Assembly: GCA_000151295.1 (NCBI GenBank) | Contig: GG745332.1 | Span: 1,310,297-1,374,296, forward strand | Reading direction: 5' to 3' | Length of the DNA: 64,000 nucleotides | Origin: Allomyces macrogynus ATCC 38327 | Taxonomy: Eukaryota > Blastocladiomycota > Blastocladiomycetes > Blastocladiales > Blastocladiaceae | Program-made: the position numbers and the translations under genes | Shown here: one piece after another, positions 11,074-22,600 of the stretch | How the letters are laid out: each line of letters begins with the position of its first letter | Position numbering within the stretch: the first letter of the stretch is position 1 | Notes under the pieces: generated by a model | The model's database searches: none | Seen by the model: the letters and a program-made list of their open reading frames with translations, nothing else | Told to the model about the DNA's origin: nothing

Positions 11074-13452
11074 CTAGGCCTGCACCTCGTCGAGCAAACT
11101 GACCAGCTCCTTGGTGTATTTGGCCACCTCGTACGCGGCCGACGCCAAGTTCTGTTTCGAGGGCGTAAAACTCGGGTCATTCACCATGGCCGTGCCGAGG
11201 TCGTTCAGGTGCCGGTTACTCGCAATCAACCGGTAGAGCACGTCCATGCCCCGCTCGCGCACAGCCGTCGGCGTCGCCGCCTGCGCAAACGTGCCGCGGC
11301 ACGCGCCCGTCAATTGCCGCACAATTGTCGTGATCGTGGCCACAGTCGTTTGGAATTCGGTGTCCATGGACCCGGTTCGCATCGATTGCAGGAGCGCCTG
11401 AATCGCCTGCACAATCAGGTCCGTCTGGTGCTCGAGAAACTGCTTGAGGTCGTCGAGGTCGAGCGCGTGGTCGGCGTCGCCCGGCGGAAGCGGCGATTGC
11501 GCGCGGTCGCTCGTCGAGGGAGGTGCGGGCGACCCGCGCGACAGCAACGCGTCGGGTTGGCCCGGTTGCAGCGGCTGCTGCTGCTGCGCGCCGTCGCACC
11601 GTACGCCCACGAGATCGACCATGGCCATCATCGTGTCGGAGAGAGTTTGCGCAGCTGAATCGAGATCGCGGCCCGTCACGTTGGACGGCGCGGCGCCCGT
11701 CGCGTGCGCCTTGGCGGCCGACATAAGGTTCGTAAGCGCGGCCGTGAGCTGCGTCTTGAGCGCCAGCAGCCGTTCGCGCTCGGGCACCGTCATACTCGAG
11801 GTCTGGCTCTCATGCACCTCGATAGCTTCGGTGATGCCCTTGCACGCAAAGACGATTTGCTTCATGGACATGAGCACGTTGGCGCGGTAGTCGGACGCGC
11901 GCGCCATCATGAGGGCGTCAATGGCCGAACGGAACGTGTCTATGCGCGACTCGTCAATCCCACCGACACGCGGTTGCGGTGGGGCTGGGCCCGAGGGCGG
12001 GCTGCCGGAGGGCCCCATGCGCGGCGAGACCATGCCCGTGGGCGGCTGCGATTGCGGCGGCGGCGGCTGGTACTGCGGCATCGGCGGCAGCGGTTGCTGC
12101 TGGTAAGGCTGCTGCGGCGGGGTCGGTTGCTGCTGCGGTTGCTGCGACTGCTGTTGCTGTTGCTGCTGCTGTTGTTGAGGTGCACGGCGCAGCTGGTCTT
12201 GCAGGTCGCGAATGAGCTGCTGGTCCGCGTCGTGTCGACGACGCAAGTCCTCGTTCTCGGCGTGCATGGCCTTTAGCTGACCCACGAGCCGCTCGGCGTC
12301 AGACTGCATTTGCTGCACGCGGTCGCGGTTGACCTGGGCCTCGGCAGCCGCCTGGCGCGCCTCGTCGCGCGCGGACTGCAGCGCCAGGTCGAGATGGTGG
12401 TTGTTGACGGACAGGTCGTCGAGCTGCTGCTTAAGCGGGCGGATCTTTTCTTGCTCAATGTCCTATCACAAAGAAAAGACACGGTCAGTTGCGCCAAGCG
12501 GAATGCGAAACCCGACCAACACAAGCCGGCAAAAATATACCCTCAAGTTGGTCTCCAACAGTGTAATCGTCTTGGACATGTTGAGCAGTTTTTCCTCATA
12601 CTCAATGCGCATGCCCTCGGTCAGAGGACCGTTGGCCGCGCGTGGTGCTTCGTCGCCGGTCGCGTTCGGATCCGCCGGCATAGTGTCGGACTGTTGCTGC
12701 TGCTGCTGTCCGACCGTCGACGACGGCAAAAAGCCGGCAAGATCGTCGGCCGGTTGGCGCTGCAGGGAAGGCGTCGGTGGCTGCGGCTTGTCGACGTTCA
12801 TGCCGCGCGACATGGATGGCGGCGCGGCACCAGACGCGGCGGCATCGGCAGCCTCCATGAGCCCCGGGTACCGGTACTCAAGCTGGAAAAACACGTCGGC
12901 GGCCAGGTCCTTGAACCGGTTCTTGGGCAGCGTGGCCTGAATAATCAAGGGGGATAAAGGGGGGGGGGGGGGGGCAACGAATCAGCATCACGTCGGGCAG
13001 TACGTGTGTGCGAGCAACAGGGAAATCGGACCAGCTTTTGGCGCGCCTGATTGCGCTTCGGGTGCAAATCGTTGCGCACGGGCAAAAAGGGCTCGTTTGG
13101 GTCGTTGCGAACGCGACGCGACATTTCGTCGTAGACATCGGTGCTGAGCTCCTGGAACTGCTGCTTGGACAGGCGCGAGAGCTTATCGCGAGCGCTCTGG
13201 CGCTGCTGCGAAATCGAGAGTTGTGCTGTTGAATATCCAAGGAGCAAGCACCGTCAAAATCGCATGCTGACAAAGAAGAGACGGATTTTGCCAACGAGAT
13301 GCCGCCGTACATCGGTCCGAGTGCTCGAGAAACTGGCCGAGCCCCTGGTAGTACTGCAGCGCAAGCTCAAACTGCGGGGAACCGGGTGGTGGCGCTGGCG
13401 ACATGCTCGGGCTCGGGTGCGCCGGCGATGCGGCACCGAGGGACGATGACAT
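11074..13452 (-). CDS. SPA2: Spa2/Sph1-like polarisome scaffold protein
   Basis: Four exons (minus): 13452-13311, 13225-13032, 12936-12541, 12462-11074; 706 residues. Two Spa2-homology (SHD/GIT) repeats lie at the N-terminus: [20 protein letters not shown] (~60-80, followed by RRVRNDPN) and [20 protein letters not shown] (~117-137). They are separated by an intron that carries a 16-G run. Residues ~215-335 are predicted coiled coil ([17 protein letters not shown], then LKQQLDDL). A Pro/Gln-rich linker follows (~337-400), then a helical C-terminal domain (~415-706) ending [20 protein letters not shown], as in the GIT C-terminal domain. Spa2 organises formins and MAP-kinase components at growing tips. 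It is divergent from the kinase-like gene at 15.3 kb. Confidence 0.8.
12959..12974 (+). repeat. Poly-G run (16 G) inside a Spa2 intron
   Basis: Uninterrupted G tract on the plus strand, that is, a C tract in the sense strand of the intron spanning 12937-13031. Its length may vary or be mis-sequenced. It does not affect coding. Confidence 0.9.
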
Positions 13453-15270
13453 GGGGGAGAACGTTCAGCGAGGCGAAACGAAAAGGCCCGACCAGTTGAT
13501 GGGCCGACCAGGCGCGCAAGTCGAGTCGGGTGGTGGTCGTTGCAGATGCCGGATACGACTGGAGCGAGTTGCTTCCTTGCAGCGAGCGTTACGCCGGCAA
13601 CTGAGGGAGGGCGAGTGGGGGCCGGCGCGTTGATGGCTGTGCTGTGTGGCAAGTTGCGAGGGGGAGCAGCGCGGTAGGTGAAGTGCAAACGAGTGTATAA
13701 ACCGTCTTGTCGATGTCGTCGACAACGATGGCGTCGCCAAGGGCTGGGAGATGTAGCAGGTGGACTCCGTGGTTGGTCTGGTGTGGTTGCCACATCGCGC
13801 GTTTCTGCCGTTGCACCAGCTGCCCTGCGAGCCGGCAAAAAATTCATTGGCCAAATAATGTCTTCATTCTCCTTCATCTCACTCAATCACATAAGGGCTC
13901 ACTTTTCGGTCTTGCGACTTGTCACAAACAGGCCGCAGGTGCGACTCCGGACATAGGTCGTTGCGCACATACTCCGACCCCCGGCCAAGGTCACTCACTA
14001 TTTTTGTCGGAAACCGAGGCGGCTTTCTTCCAGGCTCCAACGCGCAGTTTCCTCCGTGGCTGTTCCGAGCATCGATCGCGTCGGCCGACGACGTTGTCAG
14101 GAACGGCGGACAATCATTTCACTTCTCCTTCAAACATTTCCTGAGCAAAGGCTTGCGGCTGGCGGCGGGCCAAAGAAATCGATTCAGAAAACTAGCAGAG
14201 TGCTGTTGCATCAAACTTTAGTTGAGACCTGGAGCACAGCGGCCTCGGCCTCAGTGGATTGAGATGCTCGAATCCTCGAGTCTAACCCACAACCAGGACC
14301 CCGCATTCCCTGCATCGCTGCATCATGCGGGGGCAGAAGGTGGGTAGAGATTGATAAAGCTATGGAACATAACCAGGCGTCGGAATGGGAGTTTTGAAGG
14401 AGTTTAGCGTCTCACATGATGCGTTGCTACAAGCCACCGCGCGTTTGGCCCGTTCTCGCATCCGTCTTTTCTTTCGGCCTTCACGGCCCCCGCGTGGGTC
14501 ACGTTTGGGATCGCGTCTCATCGCGTCCTCAAGACGCGTGTACCTGGGCTGACGATGTCCATACCCCGGGCCGTACGTGATGGAAACCATGATCCACACA
14601 CGGCCAGCACAAAACCAGACCCAGGCAAGGTCGGCAGACAAGGTCGCGGGCAGCATGCGTGAATTGCTTGAGCTCAAGTTGTTTCGATTCCCTCCCCGCG
14701 ACGAGCCCAGAATGGACAGATATTGCACGCGTAGGTGCCGTTGTCCGCTTCCCGCCCAAGTCCGCACGCTGAGCGGCGGTGATGCGCGGAAGTGACAAAT
14801 ATTTACCAGCTTGTGTCCGCCTTTGAAAGTTTGGCCACGCCCGAGAGCCGCTTTTAATCCTAACGCGTTGGCACACGCTAACTGTTGACGTTCCCGAAAA
14901 AATGGGCCCTCCAGCACGTTCGAGCATGCGACAGGCCCTGCCAACATTTTCATTTTGATCACATTCACCGCCGTGTGCGCACGCAGCCGTGCACGTCCGC
15001 CACACACTTGTTGCTTCTCCGCCGCTTTCCATGTTGCTGGCCGCAGGCCTCCCTGGGTGAACAGCTCACGAACCAAAAAGGCTCCACTCTGTGACTTACC
15101 AACTTCTCTCTCCACTCCTTGCGCTCCTCCTGCTCGCCCGCGAGCCTTGACGCACCGCTTTGGCATTGCTCGGCGTGGATCCAGGACTTCAACCCTCGCG
15201 CGCGCCCTGTCTGCTCCACACGCACTTCTTGCACCCGATCCGGCACCCCTCATTTTCACCCGGCATCAGC
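13453..15270. other. Long divergent intergenic region, no gene supported
   Basis: 1.8 kb between the Spa2-like and kinase-like start codons. Several open frames cross it, the longest on the minus strand at 14,360-15,259, but their composition is unlike the neighbouring proteins and no domain is recognisable. It probably holds two promoters and long 5' untranslated regions. Confidence 0.4.
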
Positions 15271-16542
15271 ATGATCCCCGATTCAGCACCCGTCGCTGCC
15301 GCACCATCCAAGGGCACAAGCGACCAAGTCTTGACGTACGACCTGACGACGGCCGGCGGCGTCGCGCGCTATGTTGCCTCGCTCCTCGATCCGGCGCTAT
15401 ACAAGTGTGTGCACCGCGTCGAACAGTTATCGGGCGGGTTCACCAACTATGTCTGGCGCGTCAAGCTCGCCCCCGTCTCCACGCCAACGTCGAGTCGCTC
15501 GCACCGGCCTCGACGCCCCAGCACGCGAACCGGCCCTACGATCACGATTCCGAGCTTGGCCACGTCGCTTGTCCTCAAGTACTTTGCGCCTCAGATCCGA
15601 GCGTTGCCTGGCGTCGAGTTGTCGCAGGACCGCGCTGCCAAAGAGTACTCGGCCTTGGCTGCCATGTCGGCTGCGCTCAGCCGCGGCACTCTGAGCACGG
15701 GCGCGTCGGTGTTGAACGAAAGCCAGCTCGTGTGGTCGGTCCCGACGCCATTCCATTTCTGCGCCGCGCACCATGCCGTGATTATGGAGGACGCTGCTAC
15801 GCCGTCGTCGGTGCTCATGTTTGACTTTTTGCGGTCGCCACACACGCGCAGCGAACTCTTCAAGTTGGCCATCGCGCTGGTCGATTTTGCCCGCGCCGTG
15901 CCCGTCGCATTGACGTCCTGTCATGGCAATGGCGTCGAGTGGAATCAAGGCATGAATGAGCTGTTTGAAACGTCGACGGAACCGCAGATGCTCGCTATGG
16001 TGGCCAAGTGCTCTGCATTTGGTGACCAAGTCGCGACGCGCTGGGCCGAACGAATCACTGCCGCGCGCAAGCACCCACATGCGCGAGACGGCCAAATCTT
16101 TGGCGATTTCTGGCCCAACAGTATTCTGTTACACTTGTCCACCCCCGACACTGCGACGGATGGCGCAGGTGGTGCACCAACGGCCATGTCCGTGATCGAT
16201 TGGGAGTGTTCGCGACTTGGGCACCCAGACCAGGATTTTGTGCAAATGGTCGGCAACTTGGTGACGATGCGCGCAGGGACCCGGCAAACCGCTGGCACGT
16301 TTGACCTTGATGCGGTGGAGACCATGATCGCCGAGTTGCTCACGGCCGCGCGACCATATCTCGACGGGACGTGGGACCACCCGGCCATGTCGCTGCGATA
16401 CGTCGCATACCTGTCCCAGTTCGATCACTTTGGGATCACTGACGCGCCGCGCGCGATTGCCGAGTCGGCCGAGTTTTTGGAAGCGTTGTTCCGCGGCGTG
16501 TCGTGGCCGTCGTTCTCAAACCTTGCGGCTGCTAGCGAATAA
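15271..16542 (+). CDS. Aminoglycoside-phosphotransferase/choline-kinase-fold protein (methylthioribose-kinase-like)
   Basis: Single exon, 423 residues, starting at the ATG after a TC-rich leader. The N-lobe has LSGGFTNYVWRVKL (~52-65, glycine-rich loop region) and SLVLKYFAPQIR (~92-103, the Lys that would contact ATP). The catalytic loop reads IFGDFWPNSILL (~275-286), where families usually have H-G-D-x-x-x-x-N: Asp and Asn are present and the His is Phe. The metal-binding motif is VIDWECSRLGHPDQDF (~308-323). The order matches the APH superfamily; the substrate cannot be told from sequence. Methylthioribose kinase and fungal APH proteins of unknown substrate are the nearest types. Its 3' end converges on Tra1, 125 bp away. 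Confidence 0.7.
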   Translation: MIPDSAPVAAAPSKGTSDQVLTYDLTTAGGVARYVASLLDPALYKCVHRVEQLSGGFTNYVWRVKLAPVSTPTSSRSHRPRRPSTRTGPTITIPSLATSLVLKYFAPQIRALPGVELSQDRAAKEYSALAAMSAALSRGTLSTGASVLNESQLVWSVPTPFHFCAAHHAVIMEDAATPSSVLMFDFLRSPHTRSELFKLAIALVDFARAVPVALTSCHGNGVEWNQGMNELFETSTEPQMLAMVAKCSAFGDQVATRWAERITAARKHPHARDGQIFGDFWPNSILLHLSTPDTATDGAGGAPTAMSVIDWECSRLGHPDQDFVQMVGNLVTMRAGTRQTAGTFDLDAVETMIAELLTAARPYLDGTWDHPAMSLRYVAYLSQFDHFGITDAPRAIAESAEFLEALFRGVSWPSFSNLAAASE

Positions 16543-16667
16543 TCAATCAATGTATTGCAGTTAAGCCTGCTGAAGAAAAACAATCGTCGAGCACCCACAA
16601 AGCCAAAAACTCGACCCCCTCTCCCCCCACCGCGGCTGGCACCCCCCAGCCAACGAACAGAAACGAT

Positions 16668-19600
16668 TTACAGGAATGGCATCCAAGTGATGCTCATTTC
16701 GGCCAAACACTGCGGGTTCGTCGCGCGCCCGACCAGCTCGAGCAGCTGTCGGTTGACCGGATCGACGCGATCTGTGCTTGCGGCTGCGTTCGCACTCGAA
16801 CTCGACGACGACCCGACCGCACACTCGTCGACCAGCTTCCGCATGCGGTCTGTAATCTCGGCACAGTTTTCGACTACCTTGCTGCGCAATGCCTCGTCCG
16901 ACGCGAACGCCTGCTGCGTGCAGTTGGCCCAGTAAAGCAGCTCGTCGCGCACAATGATGCGCATGAAATCCTGCACAATCTCGAGGTTGTGGCCATCGAG
17001 ACACAGCGCCTTGGCAATCGCGAGCATGCTCGCCGAGAACGGCCCGTCCATGCCGTGCGGCGTCATGAAATGCTGCAGGACCGGCGTGAGCCGGAACGGG
17101 ACGCGCTCGAAATGCGTAAACGTGTGCTGGTTGACGCTCGGCAGCGCCTCGGACATCCAAATATGGCCCGTGGTCGTGGAAATGTGCAGCGACTGCGGGT
17201 ACCGCAGCGCAATCGCCATGGCGTAGGACATGAAGCACACGGTCGCCATTTGCTGCGTAAACTGCTTGCGCAGCATCCACAGGTCCGTGAAGTTGTGTAC
17301 TTGGTCGAGCAATTGCCGCTCGAGCAGGTCGGCCGGCGCAAACTGCCGCCGAATCTCGTCGAGCACCGCCATCTTGGTCGTCAAGTCGCTCGACTGCTTG
17401 TCCTGGAGCCGCGTCAAATAGTACATGATGGCGTGGTCCTTGGGGATACCGATGCGCTGGCAGTGGCTCGCCCACACTTGCTCGAGCGACGTGTAGCTCG
17501 GGTCGTACGAGATCATGCGCACATTCGGCGCCAGCGGAACCATGGTTGGGAAATGGAACTGGATCCCACGCTTGCGCGACTCCTTGGACCGGTCCAGGAT
17601 CGAGTTGAGGTACCCAAACAGCTGCACGACGCGCTCTTCGCGCCGGTACATGGACGGCGCCGGCTGCTGGACCAGAAACGCATGCGTCGATCCGTCGTGC
17701 CCAATGATTTGGATCCCGCGGTGCGACGTGCCGTCAAGCCTGATGCGCTCAATCTCGGGCCGGAACCGCGCGATCCGCACAAAGTTTTGCGGCGAGTCGA
17801 CGAGCGCCAAGTACTGGCCCGGGATCTCAATGTCGTCGAGCCGCTGGTGCTCAAACTCGATCAGGTAGTGCGTCAAGTGCTCGGGCACACGGTACTCGTC
17901 GAGCTCGCGCTGCAACGCGTCGCGCCAAATCCGGAACCGGTCAATGATGGTCAGCAAGTCGGGCGAGCCGTCGATAAAGTCGCGCTTGAACTGGTCGTGG
18001 TACTGCTTGAGAGCCGGCGACTGTGCGAAGTGCTCCGACAGTTTGTTGAGCGACTTGGTCGGCAGCGATGCCGCGTCGCCCGCGAGCTCGCCATTGGCGC
18101 CGACCGTCGAGCACACGTGATCGACCATTTCGTTGAGGCACGCAACCACGTAGCGGTACATTTCCTCTTGCGGCAACGGCTTAAGCCGCGCAATCATTTG
18201 GTCGACCATAGTCTCCATGGACAGCGCCAGGAGTGGATGCACCGTCTTGAGCTTGGCCATGACCTCCTCGACAGCTTGGTGCGACCCGACCTCTTCAAGC
18301 TGCGTGCGCAGCAAAAAGTGCAACGCCTGCGGGTAGAAATTCGCAATCTGCATGAGAATGAACTGGGCGTGCCGCGTCTGGTGCGGGTCGATGAGCATGT
18401 TGAGCAGCTGCGGGATGAATGTGACCCAATACCAAATGGCCAGGTCGTTCTTGTGGCCCTCGAGGTTCTCGGTGAGCGGGTAGTTGGTCTTGTCCTGGTT
18501 GGCCAGCAACCACAGCACGCGCGCAATGTACCGGCGCGCCTTGCCCGACTTGAACAGGCCAATCGTGTGCAGGTAGCAGTTGAGCGTGTGCCACGACATT
18601 TCCAGGTCCTTTTCACCGCTCTGCCGGAACAGCTGCTCATGGTACTCGCCCCACATGGCCCACGACTTGGCGAGGTGATGGTCGGTCGTCACGGCCGTGA
18701 CAAACGCCTTGTTAGCCTCAACCTCGTTGCCGAGCAGCGCGAGGAACTTGGCCTTGAGCCCGAAAAACTCGGCTTTTTGCTGCGGGTTAAAGTAGACCAA
18801 ATTCGTGTTGGTGATCACGTCAAGACCCGTCTTGTAGTCTTCCGGGTTGGACAAGTAGCACTTGGCCTGCTCGCGCAGCTTGAGGAACGCTTCTTGAATC
18901 TCAATGTTCGGCAGTGCGTAGATCTTGGGCAAGTACTGGATGCACACTGACGTCAAGTCGTGCAGTCGGGCCACGTGCGCAAACCGGTTGATGATCCACG
19001 CCGTCTCGTGATACCCGCGGTAGGGCGACGAGTTGTTGGTCGTGTTCGACATGGACGTGAGGATCGGGAAGTAGGCCTTGTTGATGGCGCCAAAAATGTG
19101 CTGCCGCCATGCAACTAGGTCGCTCCATACGTCGATGTCGTCCCACACGTTCGGCAGCCGCTCGCGCCATGTCTGCAGGATCGCCTTGAGCTCCTGCGAG
19201 CGCTGCTCGTGATTCTGCAATGTCGTGTTGCTCAGCGACGTGTAGATCTGCAGCGCCTCGACGAGCTCGACAAATTGCTGGAAGAGCGCGAGCAGCGGCA
19301 AATGGCAGTCGCCAATCGCGTGCGGGAGCAAAAACCACTTTTTCAGCGCCATTTGCACACCCTCGTCGCAAATGTTTTGGAACTCTTGCACGCGCATCTT
19401 GTCCTCGAGCTCCTTGCGGTCAGCGAGTTTGTTGAGCGCGACAAACGCGCGGAAGACCTTGGACCGCGGGTCCTCAGGCAAGTGCTGCAGCAGTGACTCG
19501 ACCTCGACCTTGTCCTTGCCACCACTCGTCCAGTCGCCGAGACGCCACACGGCCTCGAGAATCAAATCGTGCCGGTTCTCCGTCTTGCCCACCTCTTCGA

Positions 19601-22600
19601 GCACGTCCCACTGCTGCAGCTTTTGACAGCATCGCACCCACTGCTCCTCCCATAAGCAGTACTCACTCTCGGTGAACGCGAGCGTTCCCGTGCGGCCCTT
19701 GGCCTGCGCCTGCTCGTACATGGCCTGCGCGCGCTGCCAGTAGCCAATCTGCTGGAACGAGAGCGCCGCGTTCGTCTCAGGGTATTGGCACCGCCGTCGC
19801 CACAGGCCCGTGCACAGGTCCGTCTCGTTGAGTTCCGTGAGCAGTTCGGCCAGAGCGTCGAGCGTCGAGTCACGCAGCCGGTCCTCCTCCTTGGTGCCGC
19901 CCAAGTTGAGCTGGCTCACGGTTAAGATTTCGGTAGCCGAGTGCCAGGCGTTGAACGTCTTGCCAAGGTACTTGATGACGTGCGGCGCAAGCTTGGGCAG
20001 CGGGCGGCACCGCGCGATCCCGTCGAGCACCGTGGAAATGATGTTTGGGTTCAGCTCGCTCTGCCGGTGGTGGTAGTCGCGCGTCAAGAGACTCAACATC
20101 GACTTGGACATTTCCTGCCGCTCCTTGGGCGCCAGCGCCGTCCAGGCCGCGACAAACAACTTGGTCCAGAGCGTGTGCGCAAAGTCGGGCCGGTGGTGGT
20201 GCAGCGCACTAAACGCCGCATGCACGGGCGCCGGAATGTCCATGGCGCCAAGCAGCACGTCGAGCGGTTGATGAATGTAGTACGTGATTGCGAGCGGCTC
20301 CCAGTTTTGGCTCGAGAAAATGTAGTCGAGTCGCGTCATCAAGTCGGCGGGCAGCGACTCGTTGAGAATGTCGATGAACAAGTTGCGCACTTCGGCCGTC
20401 GGCGCGCGCGTGCCAAGCAGGAACGCGTGCTCGAGCCGCGAGCTCACCTCGCTCTTTTGCACGAGCACTGCCGCCACGAGCCGCAAATAGTTGTTCATGA
20501 GCTCGGGGCTGCCCTTGTGCTCAAACGCCATCATCTTGACGAGCAGCGTGCTCTTGTCCTTGACCGATGGGTAGAGCGAGTCGGTCAGGACCCACTCGCG
20601 ACACAGGTCGAGCAGGAACCGGCACAAGTCCACGTCGGCCGACTTTTCAACGAGCTGCACGAGCATGCCGACGCACGACCGTCGTTGGTCGGAAGGCAGT
20701 TGCGACAGTCTCATGTTCAGGAGCTTGATGGTTGTCTTGAGGCACGTGTCATTGTCGCGCTGCGACCACTTGCGCTCGGCCGTCAAGTGCCCGACCACGA
20801 GTTTTTGCAAGTTCCGCACCAGGTCCGGCAAGAATGGCGACAGGACCGACGCATCCTTGCCGACCAAAATGTCGAGCACGGCCACGGCCAACGGCAGCCG
20901 CTCGCCGCTGTTGAGCAGGTCGTGCAAGTGCGCCGTGATGTCCTGCACAATGACCGGGTCGAGGCCATCAATTTTGAAGAGCTGCGAAAAGTAGGTTTGC
21001 AGGGTCGGGAGGAAAACGAGTGCTGTGTCCGACTTAAATGCGCGCGTCGCGAGCCGATAGGTCTCAGCACCCAACGTCGGGTCGTGGCCAAACTCGATGA
21101 CCAGAGCCAAAATCTCTGTCGCGCGCATAAAAATCGGAATCGTCTCTTCCTGGATCGGGTACTGCGTGATAGGCTTTTCGAGCAACGCGAGCTTGATGGT
21201 CGCGTCTGGGATCAGTGCCATGATCTCGCGCATCAATTCGACGGCGCGGCTTGCACCGCTTGCGCCGCCACGCTGGGCGGCCGTCTCGGGCAAGAACGAA
21301 ATGCGCAACAGGCTCGTCATGACCGAATCCTTGGCCATTTGCGACAAGCCGCCGTGCGGGTCAGCGGGCGGCGGGACCACGTCCGTGTCAACCTCCATGT
21401 CGTCGGCCGACCGCTTGCGTGGCAGAATCGACGGCTGCAGTCGCCGCTGCTCCCACTGGATGATCATGCGGACGACTTGCAGCGCCATGTGCCTCGTCTC
21501 GGGGCTCGCGCCTGCCGACGCTGAGAGTTTGGGAAGCGCTGACGCGACCCCGTGGTAAAACTGGTCGCGTTCCGGGTAGAAAATATCGATGTGCGTCGTC
21601 ATGGTCTGCAGCAAGTGCGCCAGGTGCGGGATGGTCACGTCCTCAGTCAACGACTTTTTCAGTGCGCGCACCCAATCGTCGCTACCGTCAATGCGCTGCG
21701 GCAAAACGGGCACGACCGTATCGAGTGCTTGCCGGACCAAGACGCGCGTCTCGACCTGGTACGCCTTGATCAACGACATGAAGATTTGGTAGACGATGCG
21801 CGACGGCACGCGGTAGGCGGCGGTGATGACGGCAATCAAGACGTGGGTCGCGTGCTTGAGACTCAATTCACTCGATTTGGCATTGGGCCAGACGCTGCGC
21901 AACAGCGTGCGCCAGTGCGGAGCAATGTGCTCGGGCGTAAGTTTGATCGCAAACCCAAACAGTTGGTAAAACTCGAGCGCCAATAGTTCGGGAATCTGCT
22001 CCATTTTCAGCTCGACGAGCTTTTTCCAGAGCTCCTCGTTGAGCTGTGGCGCGTCGCGGTTCTTGATGAGCAGGACCATGAACGACGGCAGTACGACGTG
22101 CCGCATCACGACCGTGCACGGCTCGTCGAGCTTCTCAATCACGTTGAACAAAACCGCGTCGAGCTCGGCCCACGACAGCTTGAACGCCATGGCATTGAGC
22201 TGCTGCTGAATGTAGACTTTCAAGTAGTTGTTGGGGAACTTGGTCATCCACGCGCACACGGTAAACATGGCCTCGAGCCGGCGCGTCAGCTTGGCAAAGA
22301 AGGCGCAGTAGAGCTCGACGACCTGCTGGTTCGTTTGAGTGTAGGTGTGCGTGTGGTTGACGGGCAGCTTGGCGAGCACCGCAAAGACCGACTCGGTGAG
22401 TACGTCCAGGCCATGCCGATGCAAAACGTGCAAAATCTCGCACACTTCCGGTCGCAACCGCCCATCGGGCCCGACCAATGTCACGAGCTGGTCGACATGT
22501 TTCGCCGTTTCCGCGCGCAGCGCCGTGCTCTGTTCGAGCTGCAGCAGGCCCACAAACAATTGCAGCGTGTCGAGCTCGTGCACGCGCGCCAAAAAGTAGG

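Noticed and set aside
14230..14310. Possible tRNA gene (A-box- and B-box-like strings CTCAGTGGATTGAG and CTCGAATCC)
   Set aside because: The two boxes are too close together and no cloverleaf with an acceptor stem can be formed.
14360..15259. A 299-codon minus-strand frame in the Spa2-kinase intergenic region
   Set aside because: No recognisable domain, neighbour-unlike composition and overlap with the probable promoter of the kinase-like gene.
16989..18950. Long plus-strand open frames opposite Tra1 (also ~19,941-21,524, 22,950-24,389 and 24,426-25,826)
   Set aside because: Antisense shadows of the 10.5-kb Tra1 exon, with the same Arg/His/Leu-rich composition and no domains.
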